A stretch of DNA of 16,731 bases from NCBI GenBank assembly GCA_019633425.1, contig WSUB01000358.1, positions 435-17,165 of the forward strand, in the 5' to 3' direction. Shown one piece after another: positions 8,750 to 16,731 of this stretch. The notes under the pieces were generated by a model. The model saw only the letters and a list, made by a program, of their open reading frames with translations. It was not told the origin of the DNA and ran no database searches. This DNA comes from Tulasnella sp. 424. Taxonomy: Eukaryota > Basidiomycota > Agaricomycetes > Cantharellales > Tulasnellaceae. Position 1 is the stretch's first letter. Every line of letters begins with the position of its first letter. The position numbers were made by a program, and so were the translations under genes.

Positions 8750-9287
8750 AACAAAGTGGAGAATGGTTGGACTCGCTCGGCAGAGTAATAGTAAGGCTCA
8801 CCTTTACTCAGAGTATATGCCTCAGGAGTAGTTGAAGGCTTGATTTGATATATAATTGACTGCTGGACCAACCGGTTTGGAGTTGCCAAGTAGGACGAAG
8901 GCCACCAGCAGCAGGCACGAGGGGCTGAGCGACACACTGGTTGTTGAAATAAGGTACGCATGGCGAAATATAACGTGTAGTTTAGTGGGATTGATGTTCA
9001 GAGTGATGAAGACAAGCAGCTTCAGCGGTCATTCGCTCTGTCAGTCGGTGACAGAATCGACTGTAAACAAGCAAACACAAGCAAGCACCCTCCCTCTCCA
9101 TTGTTCTGGAACCCATCGTCCTCGAGCCCTCTATCCAATTTTGCAACCCCCTCTTACTCTTTGTAATCACCTGGTCGTCAGGAACTGCAATCAAATACTC
9201 AGTGTGATATATTCCGGTGGCTGCTGTACAGGTATGTACCCAGTCCGACTCGAATCAGTCCAAGCTGAAATAGCGTTCACCCTAGCG
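8750..9287. promoter_or_regulatory. Divergent promoter region between the passenger gene and the transposase
   Basis: This 538-bp stretch separates the two start codons and holds no convincing coding frame. It has TATA-like sequences such as TATATAATTG near 8850 (suited to the minus-strand gene) and GTGATATATTCC near 9203 (suited to the transposase). GTATGT at 9232 and CCCTAG ending at 9285 could bound a 54-bp intron in the transposase 5' UTR, ending two bases before the ATG. Confidence 0.45.
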
Positions 9288-12200
9288 ATGCCGAAGAGGA
9301 TTGTAGCGTTCAAGTGCGCATGTGGTTGTGAAAAGATGATCAAAACCCTCGATACACAGAGAAGGCACCTTGGAGGCTTGGGGCCCATGGCTATCAAGGC
9401 CAACTACACTCTGCAACAATCAAGCTCACCGCGCAAATCAAAAGGGGGTATCCCCTCCCGAGGAGCTCGCGGCTTGCCCCGCCACCGACGGAAACCCCAG
9501 CCTACCATATCAGCCAGCTCCTCGATGTCGTCCATTCGTTTTCCTTCCAATTCGTCCACGCATCATCTATCTCCTCTCGATCTACCGCAGGTTGGCGATC
9601 CCGGCCCATCAACGCACGAGCACAGGGCTCGACGGTCCAGCTCAGCTTCGCGCTCTTCCCACCGAAGCCAGAGTCCTCTCGCAAACCATACAGATGCGTC
9701 CTGCAACGAATTAGGGCAAGATTTGGAGCACCCAGCTGTGGTGGAGAGTGAGACCCCCATCCCTGAGACCCCAGGCAGCACACGGTGACGCCCTGCTGTA
9801 GAGCTGGAAGAAGTTCCCGATGTCGATGACCTAGATCAAAGCAGCGACTCGGACGCTGCAAACTCGGAGTACGAGTTAGGCGGTATCATTTCGGACGATA
9901 GTGGGTTTGACTCGGACGCGGACGATGACGAAGGGTGGATCAATGGGGTGTCTGCGGAAGAGAAGCTCAACGACCGTTTTAACGCTGAAGCAGCGAAGCG
10001 AGGTTGGTTACTTTTCCGTTAGTCATGGTGCAGGTTGCCTAATTACCATAATATCTCCACATTCTTAAGCTCAAGTCGTCACGGAAGAAGATATGGACTA
10101 CTTCGAAGCATTTAACTACAAGGTCGACACCCACCTCGGCGATAATGCTTACCTCAAGCTACCCCGCGGTTTTCGCCGCCTGAGGGATAGCATCTCCTCC
10201 ATCGATGTCCTACAACGGAAAATCAGTCAGCTCTCCGGTGTCCGTCCTCGCCAGTACGATTGTTGCATCAACTCGTGCTGCTGTTACACGGGGCACTTCG
10301 CCAAACTTCAGAACTGCCCTTTCTGTCGGGAACCCCGTTACAACCGTGAGGGAAAGCCTGTGAAAACATTCAACTATCTTCCACTTGTACCTCGCCTGAA
10401 GCAGTGGTTTCGTAACTCCGAACTGGTGGCGAAACTCATGTATCGCTCCTTATTCAAAACATCGCCCCCCGACTCCGACAGCCCCGATACCGCTTGGGAA
10501 GATATCATCGACATCTTTGATGGAGATCATTATCTATCTCTGCTGGACGAGAACGTCACCATTAATGAAGAGAAGCTTGGTCATCGCTTCTTCTCAGACG
10601 ACCGGGATATCGCTCTCGGTATCTCTTTCGACGGATTCTGTCCATTCAAACGTCGAAAGCAGACCTGTTGGCCGATAATTGCCTTCAACTACAACCTTCC
10701 CCCAGAAGAGCGATTTCACTTAGACAACATACTCTGTCTGGGGGTCATACCAGGTCCGAAGCAAGCGAAGGATACCGACTCTTTCCTCTGGCCGCTTGTG
10801 GACGAAATGCTGGTATTAGCGCGAGGGATTACCGCCTTTGACAGCTTGGCTGGAGAGTCGTTCATTCTTCACGCTTACATTATTCTCGCATTTGGAGACT
10901 TACCGGCGGTCGCTAAGTTGATGCGGATGAAGGGTCACAACGGCCGACGTCCATGTCAAATGTGCACCATTACCGGCATCCAGATTCCCTTTCAGACGAA
11001 AAACACCGCCCTATATACCCCTCTCTGGAGACCGAATGGGAAAAGCTTCGATCCGCTCACCCTCCCTCTCCGAAACCATTCACAATTCATGAGCAATGCT
11101 CGCTTTGTCGCCAAGTCGGACACGGATGCTGAGGAGAAGGTTCGTGCCACTGCCACCGGTATCAAAGGAGTTCCCGTCCTTTCTCGACTCTCATCTCTCA
11201 AATTTCCTCAATCTTTTCCTTATGACTTCATGCACGTGGTGTGGGAGAACGTGGCCAAGACCCTCGCAGATCTATGGTGCGGTTCCTACAAGAACCTCGA
11301 CGAAGGGGAGGAGGAGTACGGTTTAGGCAAGACGGTCTGGAGCGCTATCGGCAAAGCATGTAAGGAGTCGGGGAACACGATACCTTCAACATTTGGGTGC
11401 CGGGTTCCCAACATCGCTGAGGAACGAAGCCATTTTATTGCGGAGTCTTGGTCGCAATGGTGTATGTACCTCGCCCCAGCACTCCTACGGAAACGCTTCA
11501 AACATCCGGTCTATTATCGTCACTTCACCAGCCTGGTCACTCTACTTAACAAGTGTTTAAGTCGTTCACTCAACTTTGAAGATGTCGAAATGCTCCAACA
11601 GGGATTCGCCGAATGGGTTCAAGAGTACGAAAGGTTAGTTCTGCTCCTTTCTTGGCAACTGCTGTCCGGTGCTGATCATCCGTGGACCGTGGTGCAGAAT
11701 CTATCTCCAGGAAAATCTGCAGCGGCTTCCAGTATGCACCTTACCGATCCACGCCCTCCTTCACATCTCTGACAGCATCCGCGCGATGGGTCCGGTGTGG
11801 TGCTATTGGGCGTTTCCGATGGAACGGTTCTGCGGCTCCCTTCTCCCTGCAATCAAGAGTCGCCGATACCCGTATGCAAGCATTGACCGAAGGGTAACTG
11901 AGCTATCCCAGCTGCATCAAATTAAAGTCCTCTATGGTCTCGGCCGACAGCTGGACCTTAGAAAGCGCCGCGACGTCGAGCGAAAAGGATTGTCAATCCC
12001 CGGATGTAAGTTCAAGTTGCTTGTCATTCTGTTTAGATTGCATGTGCTGATGCATACCTCAAAATTCTTTGTTCAAGACCCTAACTCTGTGTTTGTAACC
12101 CCTTCCGAAACGCGACCATTTGGCAAACTCGTTTACGACCGGCTTGTCAATCATGTCGCGACTCGATTCGAAGCATCACGCGCAGCCGTCAAAGCAATGA

Positions 12201-12774
12201 TCCCCCAAAGCGCCATCCATTGGGGTAAAATTCAGTGGCTCAACGACGGCGACATGATGCACGTGCTGGACTTCATTCGGGACCCTACTCGACCTGGAAG
12301 GCGGGATATGACGTTCGTAAAGGTCAGCTTCAACTATCTCAGTTATCTCTTAAAGTCGTTCTGAACCGTTTCCTTCAGTATACTGTTCTTGAGGATCGTC
12401 ACTTTCACCAGAGAAATCGGCGTCCAGCCGGTATTGATGTCGTCGCTGAGTATTATGGACAGCTGAAAAGCCTCTTTGTCGTCGAGCTTCCTCCATCCTC
12501 TGCCATCCAAACAACCGAGACCACGACTTTAGCGCTTGCCGCTGTCTTACCGGTACAGTCCACTGGAAGGAACAACGCTCAACAGGTTGTTTGCCGAGCC
12601 AACGCGTTCGATCCGCTTGAGGTGATCGACATTCAGTCTCTCGAATGCGTTGTTGGACGCATAGCCGATCGCGGAAAGTGGATCTTTATTGAGCAACTTG
12701 GATCAAGGGAGGTTACTCAAATCGGAGACGATCCGGAGAGCGTAGTACGTCCTCATAACCCCCGACAGCGCTAG
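9288..12774 (+). CDS. Tnp2-type CACTA transposase (1057 aa, six exons)
   Basis: Proposed exons are 9288-9747, 9802-10002, 10070-11633, 11698-12005, 12078-12322 and 12379-12774, with introns of 54, 67, 64, 72 and 56 bp (3174 nt coding, in phase). The enzyme would cut and rejoin the element's CACTG ends in the nucleus. Residues 10-27 hold a C-x-C-x-C...H cluster; an acidic linker follows. Residues 282-308 contain YDCCINSCCCYTGH...CPFCREPRY, a likely zinc-binding segment of fungal Tnp2 proteins. The catalytic core is recognisable: D408 in ISFDGF, then NLPPEERF and GVIPGPKQAKDTDSFLWPL, D497 in FGDLPA, KGHNGRRPCQMC, and E613 in YDFMHVVWENV, fitting the DDE triad of Transposase_21 (PF02992). The C-terminal GPVWCYWAFPMERFCGSL resembles the DUF4218-type region of these proteins. 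An in-frame TGA at 9786 lies inside the proposed 54-bp first intron (GTGAGA...CTGTAG); without that intron the gene would be broken. Confidence 0.88.
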
Positions 12775-13150
12775 AAGCTCGGAGTTGAATTCAAGGTGAG
12801 GCCACAAGAGCAGTTTATTTTACTTCTTAATATATACATTGTATCTATCATATTCTCTCATATTCTCTTCCTACTTCTTATTGCGGTGGCCTTGAGCTCG
12901 TGATTTTTGAGGTGTGCATGCACGTCGTCGGCGAGACGTCGACATATATCACGTGCCAGCTTCGCCAACTGAAAGGCTGAAATTCGATGGCTCCCGAAAG
13001 AATCAGTTAAAAAGTACTTGGATTTCATTATACCTGAATTTCAGTAAAACACTCACTTCACCACTCGCCAGAGTTTTCAGCGCTAATTCACCGGAATGCT
13101 GAAACTCATTTTGGCGGCGCGGAGTTTCAGCCGGTCCGGCTCCCACAGTG
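12775..13150. repeat. Right subterminal region of the CACTA element with six TTTCAG/CTGAAA motifs
   Basis: Copies start at 12969, 12977, 13039, 13075, 13099 and 13125, in both orientations. The last ends exactly 20 bp before the terminal CAGTG end at 13150, mirroring the left end. Upstream of about 12960 is the 3' flank of the transposase gene, with TTTATTTTACTTCTTAATA-like AT-rich sequence that could include its polyadenylation signals. Confidence 0.8.
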
Positions 13151-13192
13151 GTAGAATGTTCGTACCTAGCTAATAAATACGGCTGTGGCAAT
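13151..13192 (+). mobile_element. LTR B fragment 3
   Basis: It starts with GTA (CACTA duplication) and reads GAATGTTCGTACCTAGC then TAATAAATACGGCTGT, matching LTR A at about 1961-1994. It ends in GCAAT (13188-13192), the duplication of the next insertion. Confidence 0.8.
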
Positions 13193-13774
13193 TGTCGGGA
13201 CTTGGGGATCAAAGAATAGCTCAGGGCCCCACACAAGGAGTGAACTGGGGAATTCTTGGACAAAGGAGATAGATTCTGAGGTTAAGGGGGGGAAGGTGCT
13301 CTAGAGAGGGAGAGACCTGAAGGATGAGGTGTACTGGGATGTGACTAGCTTTGCTGCGTTGGGGTTCATAATCCCTCAACATCCTAGGTTTATATACATG
13401 GGAACCACAGCATAAGGCATCATAGACGCTGACGTGGTTTCTACTATAACAAGTTGAGTGTGTAACACATGAGTAAGGCGGTGGAGGCTATGAGTAAGAC
13501 AATGAGTAATACAATGAGTAATCTGGGCATGACCGAGTGAGATAGAAGACAGGGTTCCACATGCTACCTGTGAAGAAGCACGGCATGGGAGCTCCGAACC
13601 CAAAAGGGGAGATCAACCGGCATTCACTACACCGTGTCCAGTTCGAGGCTTATCTCCCGTCCAATCATAGGATAATACCTCGGTTCTTCGTCTTATTGGC
13701 TCTTGATCACGTGACCTCGGATTTAAGACGGAGATGCGCGCGTTAGACTCAGCGAACCAACACAAGTCCTGACA
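13193..13774. mobile_element. 582-bp solo LTR (TSD GCAAT)
   Basis: It begins TGTCGGGACTTG and ends CAAGTCCTGACA, a 12-bp terminal inverted repeat with one mismatch and TG...CA ends. GCAAT flanks it at 13188-13192 and 13775-13779. It has no coding capacity and is absent from LTR A. It contains four ATGAGTAA motifs (13469, 13490, 13502, 13514) and GATCACGTGA at 13705, both shared with the 428-bp solo LTR nearby. A 12-bp inverted repeat is long for an LTR, so a small TIR element is the alternative. Confidence 0.75.
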
Positions 13775-13960
13775 GCAATAAGATATCGCTACATCCCTAT
13801 CTTACCCTGAATTTACCAAATCTAGCCTGTGTGCCTCAAGTCCGCTTTTCCAGCGTGGAACTAGGAAAACCTACCGTTAGACTTGTGGGATAAAGGTCAT
13901 CTACCGTTAGATCCATCAGGATAAAGGACTCCGGCGTCGCTAGCACCAAGATACTCTTAG
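13775..13960 (+). mobile_element. LTR B fragment 4
   Basis: It matches LTR A from about 2005 to 2181, including ACATCCCTATCTTACCCTG and GTGCCTCAAGTCCGC. It begins with GCAAT and ends with CTTAG, the duplications of the flanking insertions. Confidence 0.85.
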
Positions 13961-14388
13961 TGTCAGGGTTCCCTTAGGGTAAAACCCGAGCAAGGCGTAT
14001 CTGACTATGGACTATGGTTTGGCAGAGAGAGATCACTAGGCAAGATCGTTGCACTAGCATGATGGTCGAGGAGTGGACTATGATTGAATAGACAGGAGGT
14101 GGAATGAGGAACAAACCTTCTCATTCCGCTGTACTTAAATACTAACAAGTGGCTGTGACTAGAATGTCCCGGTATAGTAAGGAAGGTGATGGAACCAGCT
14201 GGAAAGGCTGACGTGTCGCATGAGTAAGAGAAATGAGGAATGCATGAGGGAATGAGTAAGGAGCGTGAGGTAGTAGTGAGGCATAAAAGGCGAATGTGGG
14301 GGATGCGTTGATCATGAGGATCACGTGATGGGAATCTTGCCTGGGCCACGTGCCCGGGGAAAGTGGATCATGTGACGAGGTCGTCACA
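13961..14388. mobile_element. 428-bp solo LTR (TSD CTTAG)
   Basis: It begins TGTCAGGGTTCCC and ends GTCGTCACA (TGT...ACA). CTTAG is repeated at 13956-13960 and 14389-14393, while LTR A has a single CTTAG at 2177-2181 as an empty site. There is no coding frame of interest. ATGAGTAA (14220, 14252) and GATCACGTGA (14319) are shared with the 582-bp solo LTR, so both probably belong to related families. Left over when the internal part of a retrotransposon was lost by LTR-LTR recombination. Confidence 0.85.
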
Positions 14389-14495
14389 CTTAGCGAAACT
14401 CGTCACCGCCGACACTATTTGGCCTCTAGTGAGCCCACACCTCGGTCTATTCCTGCGCGATCTAGCCCGTCCTACTTGTATAGCTAATAGCTACA
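14389..14495 (+). mobile_element. LTR B fragment 5 (3' end)
   Basis: It matches LTR A 2177-2298 (GGCCTCTAG..., CTATTCCTGCGCG..., TAATAGCTAC) and ends TAGCTACA. Confidence 0.75.
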
Positions 14496-14767
14496 TTTTG
14501 TATTATCAGCGCCACAAGTAGCTCGTAATTACCTGTTGTGTATTTACTAAATCCATCTCACTTTCGCCCAAACCCGGAATTCTTTTCTCCCTACTCGGAA
14601 TTCCTTTACGCCAAAGATACCGTTAGAAAGCTCTCGACGAGACGATTCCAACGGTACCAAAATCTTTACGTAATTCGAACTCCTTCGGTGTCAACGGACG
14701 TCACCGAAGAATCTGAACCGGCGCCTATTCCATATTTGGCAGAGAGAGCCCGGCCCAGTGATACTAG
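14496..14767 (+). mobile_element. Second, truncated copy of the LTR-element internal region
   Basis: It matches 2299-2554 at high identity with mostly transition differences, and keeps the gag-like frame (SPYSEFLYAK, KLSTRRFQRYQN, PYLAERARP). Similarity stops abruptly at GATACTAGC (about 14767), where the first copy continues differently. This marks either the edge of the element or a deletion junction. Confidence 0.65.
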
Positions 14768-15713
14768 CACCCGATTTGCAGCAACCATGCCTCTAGTTAG
14801 AGTGGCCTGCATGGTGCGTACTTCCCTCTAACAAGAGAAGAAACTCACCTACAGGGGGATCCGTGACAAAAGGGTTCGCGGGTCACATCCCGCAAAGGTC
14901 TCTCCCTGCAAGAAGACCCGCAAGCCCATCAACGCTCAGGGACCGTTGCCACATCCCCCCTCCACACTTCCCCGCATCGCTCTTCAGCACGCCGCGCCCT
15001 GTCGATGCGTCGGTTGAAGTCGGCGACCCCACCCAACCGCATCTCAACACCCACCCCACCTCTTGTCATCAAACCTTCACCAACCCAAGTCGATAAAAAA
15101 CTAGAGTCACCCCTATGGTGAAAGAAATCGTCGACTTTGTCTCTTTCCTAAGACTTGCTTATGTAACCTGCCTGCGTGCCTGCAGGCATGCCACTTCCCC
15201 CTCCCTTTCCCTCCCTGCCTCTTGCTCCTTTTTCGTTCACTGTCCTTATATATTACTTTTTGCTGAGTGAGCTTATTGTGCTGGGTTTGCGCTTGATTGT
15301 ATCCTTTGTTGTTTGTCTGTGCAAATATTATCATGTGCTTACCCCCCCTGAGTGAATCCGTCTCTTTGACCTCGCTCGACCTCTTTATTCGGAGTCTCTC
15401 CTCACTGCAAGCCTTTCCGTGTGCCTCTATGCGTCCTGTCCGTCTCATTGTTCTCCCCCTGCTTTCTCCCTCTCGCTCCGACTCTGGCTCTTTGCTTTGA
15501 CCACTTTGCTTATTTAAACCGGTGCTGCAAGCCCCTCGATCCCTTCCTCGCTGCTTCGTTCACCCCCTCCTTCTTTCTCTCATCTCTCTCTGCTCATCAT
15601 GTCCTCATTCATTCATTATTGCTGGAAACTTCTGTCTTAACTCCTCTTGCAAAGTCTTTACCACCAATCCGTCCACCCGTCGTCAAACCGCTCATATCCA
15701 CTACCTTTCCGAC
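14768..15713 (+). promoter_or_regulatory. Gene-free stretch with pyrimidine-rich promoter of the downstream gene
   Basis: No convincing gene is seen. The part 14870-15096 is C-rich with a 77-codon proline-rich frame of doubtful meaning. From about 15160 the + strand becomes strongly C/T-rich, as in many fungal promoters, and TATTTAAA at 15511-15518 is a plausible TATA box about 200 bp before the ATG at 15714. A second AT-rich box, TTATATATTAC, lies near 15246. Confidence 0.45.
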
Positions 15714-16582
15714 ATGCACTTCACCAATAAGATGTCGGTCCCGGTTAAAATCCGAGTTTTCTCGAGCCCTGCAAACCCTGTCATTGCCGACGGCACCGTT
15801 GTCTATGTCATAGCCAAGGTTACCGCTGTCCCCTTGCCTCCCAACAAGGACAATTTACACTTCTTCCTCGAAGCGATGGTTCTTTCACCTCACCCTGGAA
15901 ACCCCAACGATCCCAACTATGATGACATCACCCCTGATAACATCGTGCCTTGGTGCTGGGCCATTGGCTCCGTCACCACAGAGACATTGCCCCTTGCGGA
16001 CAACAAGAGTCACAGCTTAGATCTCTCTGTCTCGGACTATGTCCATGATGCTGTGGCTTCCTCTGCCATTTGGTACGTGCGTTTAATTATACGATCTTAA
16101 TGCCTTTAATCTCATTTGTTGTTTATAGGTGCCGGTTTGAGGGCTCCAACGCCCGCTGGGCTCGTGGCCCTCTTAAGCCCAACGTATCCTCTATCATTCA
16201 AGTTGCCGGTCCCTTGGCGAGGACTTTCTCCCCTGGCCATGTTGAGCTCACGATTGAGCACATTGTCCTTTCTCTCGGAGTCAACACCGATGCGTCTGCT
16301 GCTGCTGCTTCTCCCACAAAGAAGCGAAAGTATGCGGCCGCCGCTCCTTTGAACGCCACTCCTTCAACCCTTACTGTGGTCGATGTGACCGCAAGCGGCC
16401 TTTCTGCTCCCACATCGACCTCCGCTTCTGCTCCCATGGCTGTCATCGAGGCCGCAGCCGCTTCGTCCGAAGCGAACCTTGCCCCACCCCTTGACGACTC
16501 TACTCCCTCTGTGGTTCCTGCTGCCACCTTGCCCAGAATGTCGAAGTACAAGGGTAAAGGCAAGGCTTCGAAGGCTTCTTGA
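15714..16582 (+). CDS. Basidiomycete multicopy-type protein with C-terminal nuclear localisation signal (270 aa, two exons)
   Basis: Exons are 15714-16072 and 16129-16582, joined across a 56-bp GT-AG intron (TG|G codon for W), giving 813 nt. The start may be ATG 15714 or the in-frame ATG 15732 (MSVPVKIRVFSSPANPVIAD). Residues ~7-190 form a beta-rich domain with the stretches GTVVYVIAKVTAVPLPP, FLEAMVLSPHPGNPNDPNYD, SEY-like SDYVHDAV, RWARGPLKPNVSSIIQVAGP and VELTIEHIVLSLG. This is followed by SPTKKRKY, a classic basic nuclear signal, an A/S/T/P-rich linker and a lysine-rich end (KYKGKGKASKAS). From memory, proteins of this layout are common and multicopy in Agaricomycetes; their function is not established. 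The fold pattern could be an OB-fold, hence nucleic-acid binding, but this is a guess. Confidence 0.8.
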
Positions 16583-16672
16583 AACCGTGACATGTTGAGT
16601 CCGCGGTTTTTTCTTCATCCCTGACTTTGTGTTTCTCATATGTTTTTATTACTTACACCCCTAGCAAATCAC

Positions 16673-16704
16673 GATTTTCTCATGCGACTTAGTGTGAGAA
16701 AATC
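16673..16704. repeat. Perfect 10-bp inverted repeat downstream of the last gene
   Basis: GATTTTCTCA (16673-16682) and TGAGAAAATC (16695-16704) enclose a 12-nt loop. It lies about 90 bp after the stop codon and could structure the 3' UTR or belong to a mobile element that continues beyond the window. Confidence 0.6.
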
Positions 16705-16710
16705 CTTGGA

Positions 16711-16731
16711 GGTGGTGGCCCTTTCACCACC
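16711..16731. repeat. 7-bp hairpin at the window edge
   Basis: GGTGGTG (16711-16717) and CACCACC (16725-16731) with a 7-nt loop. It follows the previous inverted repeat by six bases; the feature may continue past the end of the window. Confidence 0.5.

Larger units (their letters stand above)
4908..13150 (+). mobile_element. Complete CACTA (En/Spm, Tnp2-type) DNA transposon with three genes
   Basis: The 8243-bp element begins CACTGAGTCGACCC and ends CCGGCTCCCACAGTG, so its ends share the inverted 5-mer CACTG/CAGTG. It is flanked by the 3-bp duplication GTA (4905-4907 and 13151-13153), the usual size for this superfamily. The surrounding LTR sequence rejoins without gaps when the element is removed. 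Both ends carry dense TTTCAG/CTGAAA motifs, the outermost exactly 20 nt from each terminus. Inside are a minus-strand coiled-coil gene, a minus-strand gene of unknown function and a plus-strand Tnp2 transposase, with only 355 and 376 bp between the outer genes and the ends. All three can be read intact, so the copy may be young or recently mobile; being inserted in a degraded LTR agrees with that. Confidence 0.9.
3053..14495 (+). mobile_element. LTR B: second LTR copy, split by four nested insertions
   Basis: Five pieces, 3053-3232, 4601-4907, 13151-13192, 13775-13960 and 14389-14495, follow LTR A (1522-2298) in order. Each break is bounded by a short duplication: TTAAGCG, GTA, GCAAT and CTTAG. 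The pieces total 822 bp, or 802 bp after removing one copy of each duplication, against 777 bp in LTR A. Across the GTA junction the joined sequence aligns with LTR A without gaps for about 50 bp. This reconstruction defines the ends of the inserted elements. Confidence 0.8.

Noticed and set aside
9786..9788. Premature stop in the transposase (broken gene)
   Set aside because: A well-formed 54-bp GTGAGA...CTGTAG intron covers it and keeps the frame; broken remains possible but less likely.
9785..9834. Alternative 50-bp intron GTGACG...CTAG around the same TGA
   Set aside because: It shifts the frame and destroys the acidic coding segment that follows.
12006..12077. Reading through the transposase segment as coding, since its 72 bp contain no stop
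   Set aside because: It has a GTAAGT donor, a CTGAT branch-like site and a TTCAAG acceptor, and its translation is hydrophobic and unlike the flanks; treated as an intron, though the frame allows either.
4908..13150. KDZ or Plavaka-type fungal transposon
   Set aside because: The transposase shows the SFDG / GVIPGPK...D / KGHNGRRPC pattern of Tnp2 (Transposase_21) and the ends are CACTG with a 3-bp duplication, which fit CACTA.
14005..14387. 114- and 81-codon minus-strand frames
   Set aside because: They lie wholly inside the 428-bp solo LTR and consist of simple H/S/T/P-rich sequence from ATGAGTAA-type repeats.
15113..15448. 111-codon minus-strand frame rich in K and R
   Set aside because: It is the complement of a pyrimidine-rich promoter stretch; no motif or splice support.

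Overview
The window looks like an accessory, transposon-rich stretch of a filamentous basidiomycete genome, most likely an Agaricomycete. The reasons are short GT-AG introns (53-88 bp), a fungal-type NLR WD40 domain with near-identical repeats, a Tnp2-type CACTA transposase of the mushroom kind, and a KKRK-tailed protein of a type that I recall as multicopy in mushrooms. No rRNA, tRNA, CRISPR array or bacterial operon structure was seen.

Layout. (1) 1-1338: the 3' end of a large gene encoding seven almost identical 43-residue WD40 repeats plus one degenerate repeat; it is probably a STAND/NLR-type receptor whose N-terminal part lies outside the window. (2) 1522-3052: an LTR-like unit of about 777 bp (LTR A, 1522-2298) followed by a short degenerate internal region with a gag-like ORF remnant and several small inverted and direct repeats. 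(3) 3053-14495: a second, older copy of the same LTR (LTR B), split into five pieces by four insertions, each flanked by a target-site duplication. Removing the four insertions and the extra duplication copies leaves 802 bp, close to the 777 bp of LTR A. (4) 14496-14767: a second copy of the start of the internal region. (5) 14768-15713: a gene-free stretch ending in a pyrimidine-rich promoter. (6) 15714-16582: a complete two-exon gene for a 270-residue nuclear-type protein, followed by two hairpins.

The four insertions in LTR B are an unidentified 1368-bp element with two G9 runs (3233-4600, repeat TTAAGCG on both sides), a complete 8243-bp CACTA element (4908-13150, TSD GTA), a 582-bp solo LTR (13193-13774, TSD GCAAT) and a 428-bp solo LTR (13961-14388, TSD CTTAG).

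The CACTA element is the main object of interest. It begins CACTG and ends CAGTG, and it carries 13 copies of TTTCAG/CTGAAA in its two subterminal regions, the outermost copy lying exactly 20 nt inside each end. It contains three spliced genes that can all be read without a break: a Tnp2-type DDE transposase on the + strand (1057 aa, six exons), and two minus-strand genes. One encodes a 476-aa protein with a coiled coil and basic and acidic segments (five exons). The other encodes a 300-aa protein with no family that I recognise (six exons) and shares a 538-bp divergent promoter region with the transposase. By analogy with TNPA of plant En/Spm, the accessory proteins may bind the subterminal motif or help transposition; this is inference. 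All exon structures were built by hand from splice signals and reading frames.
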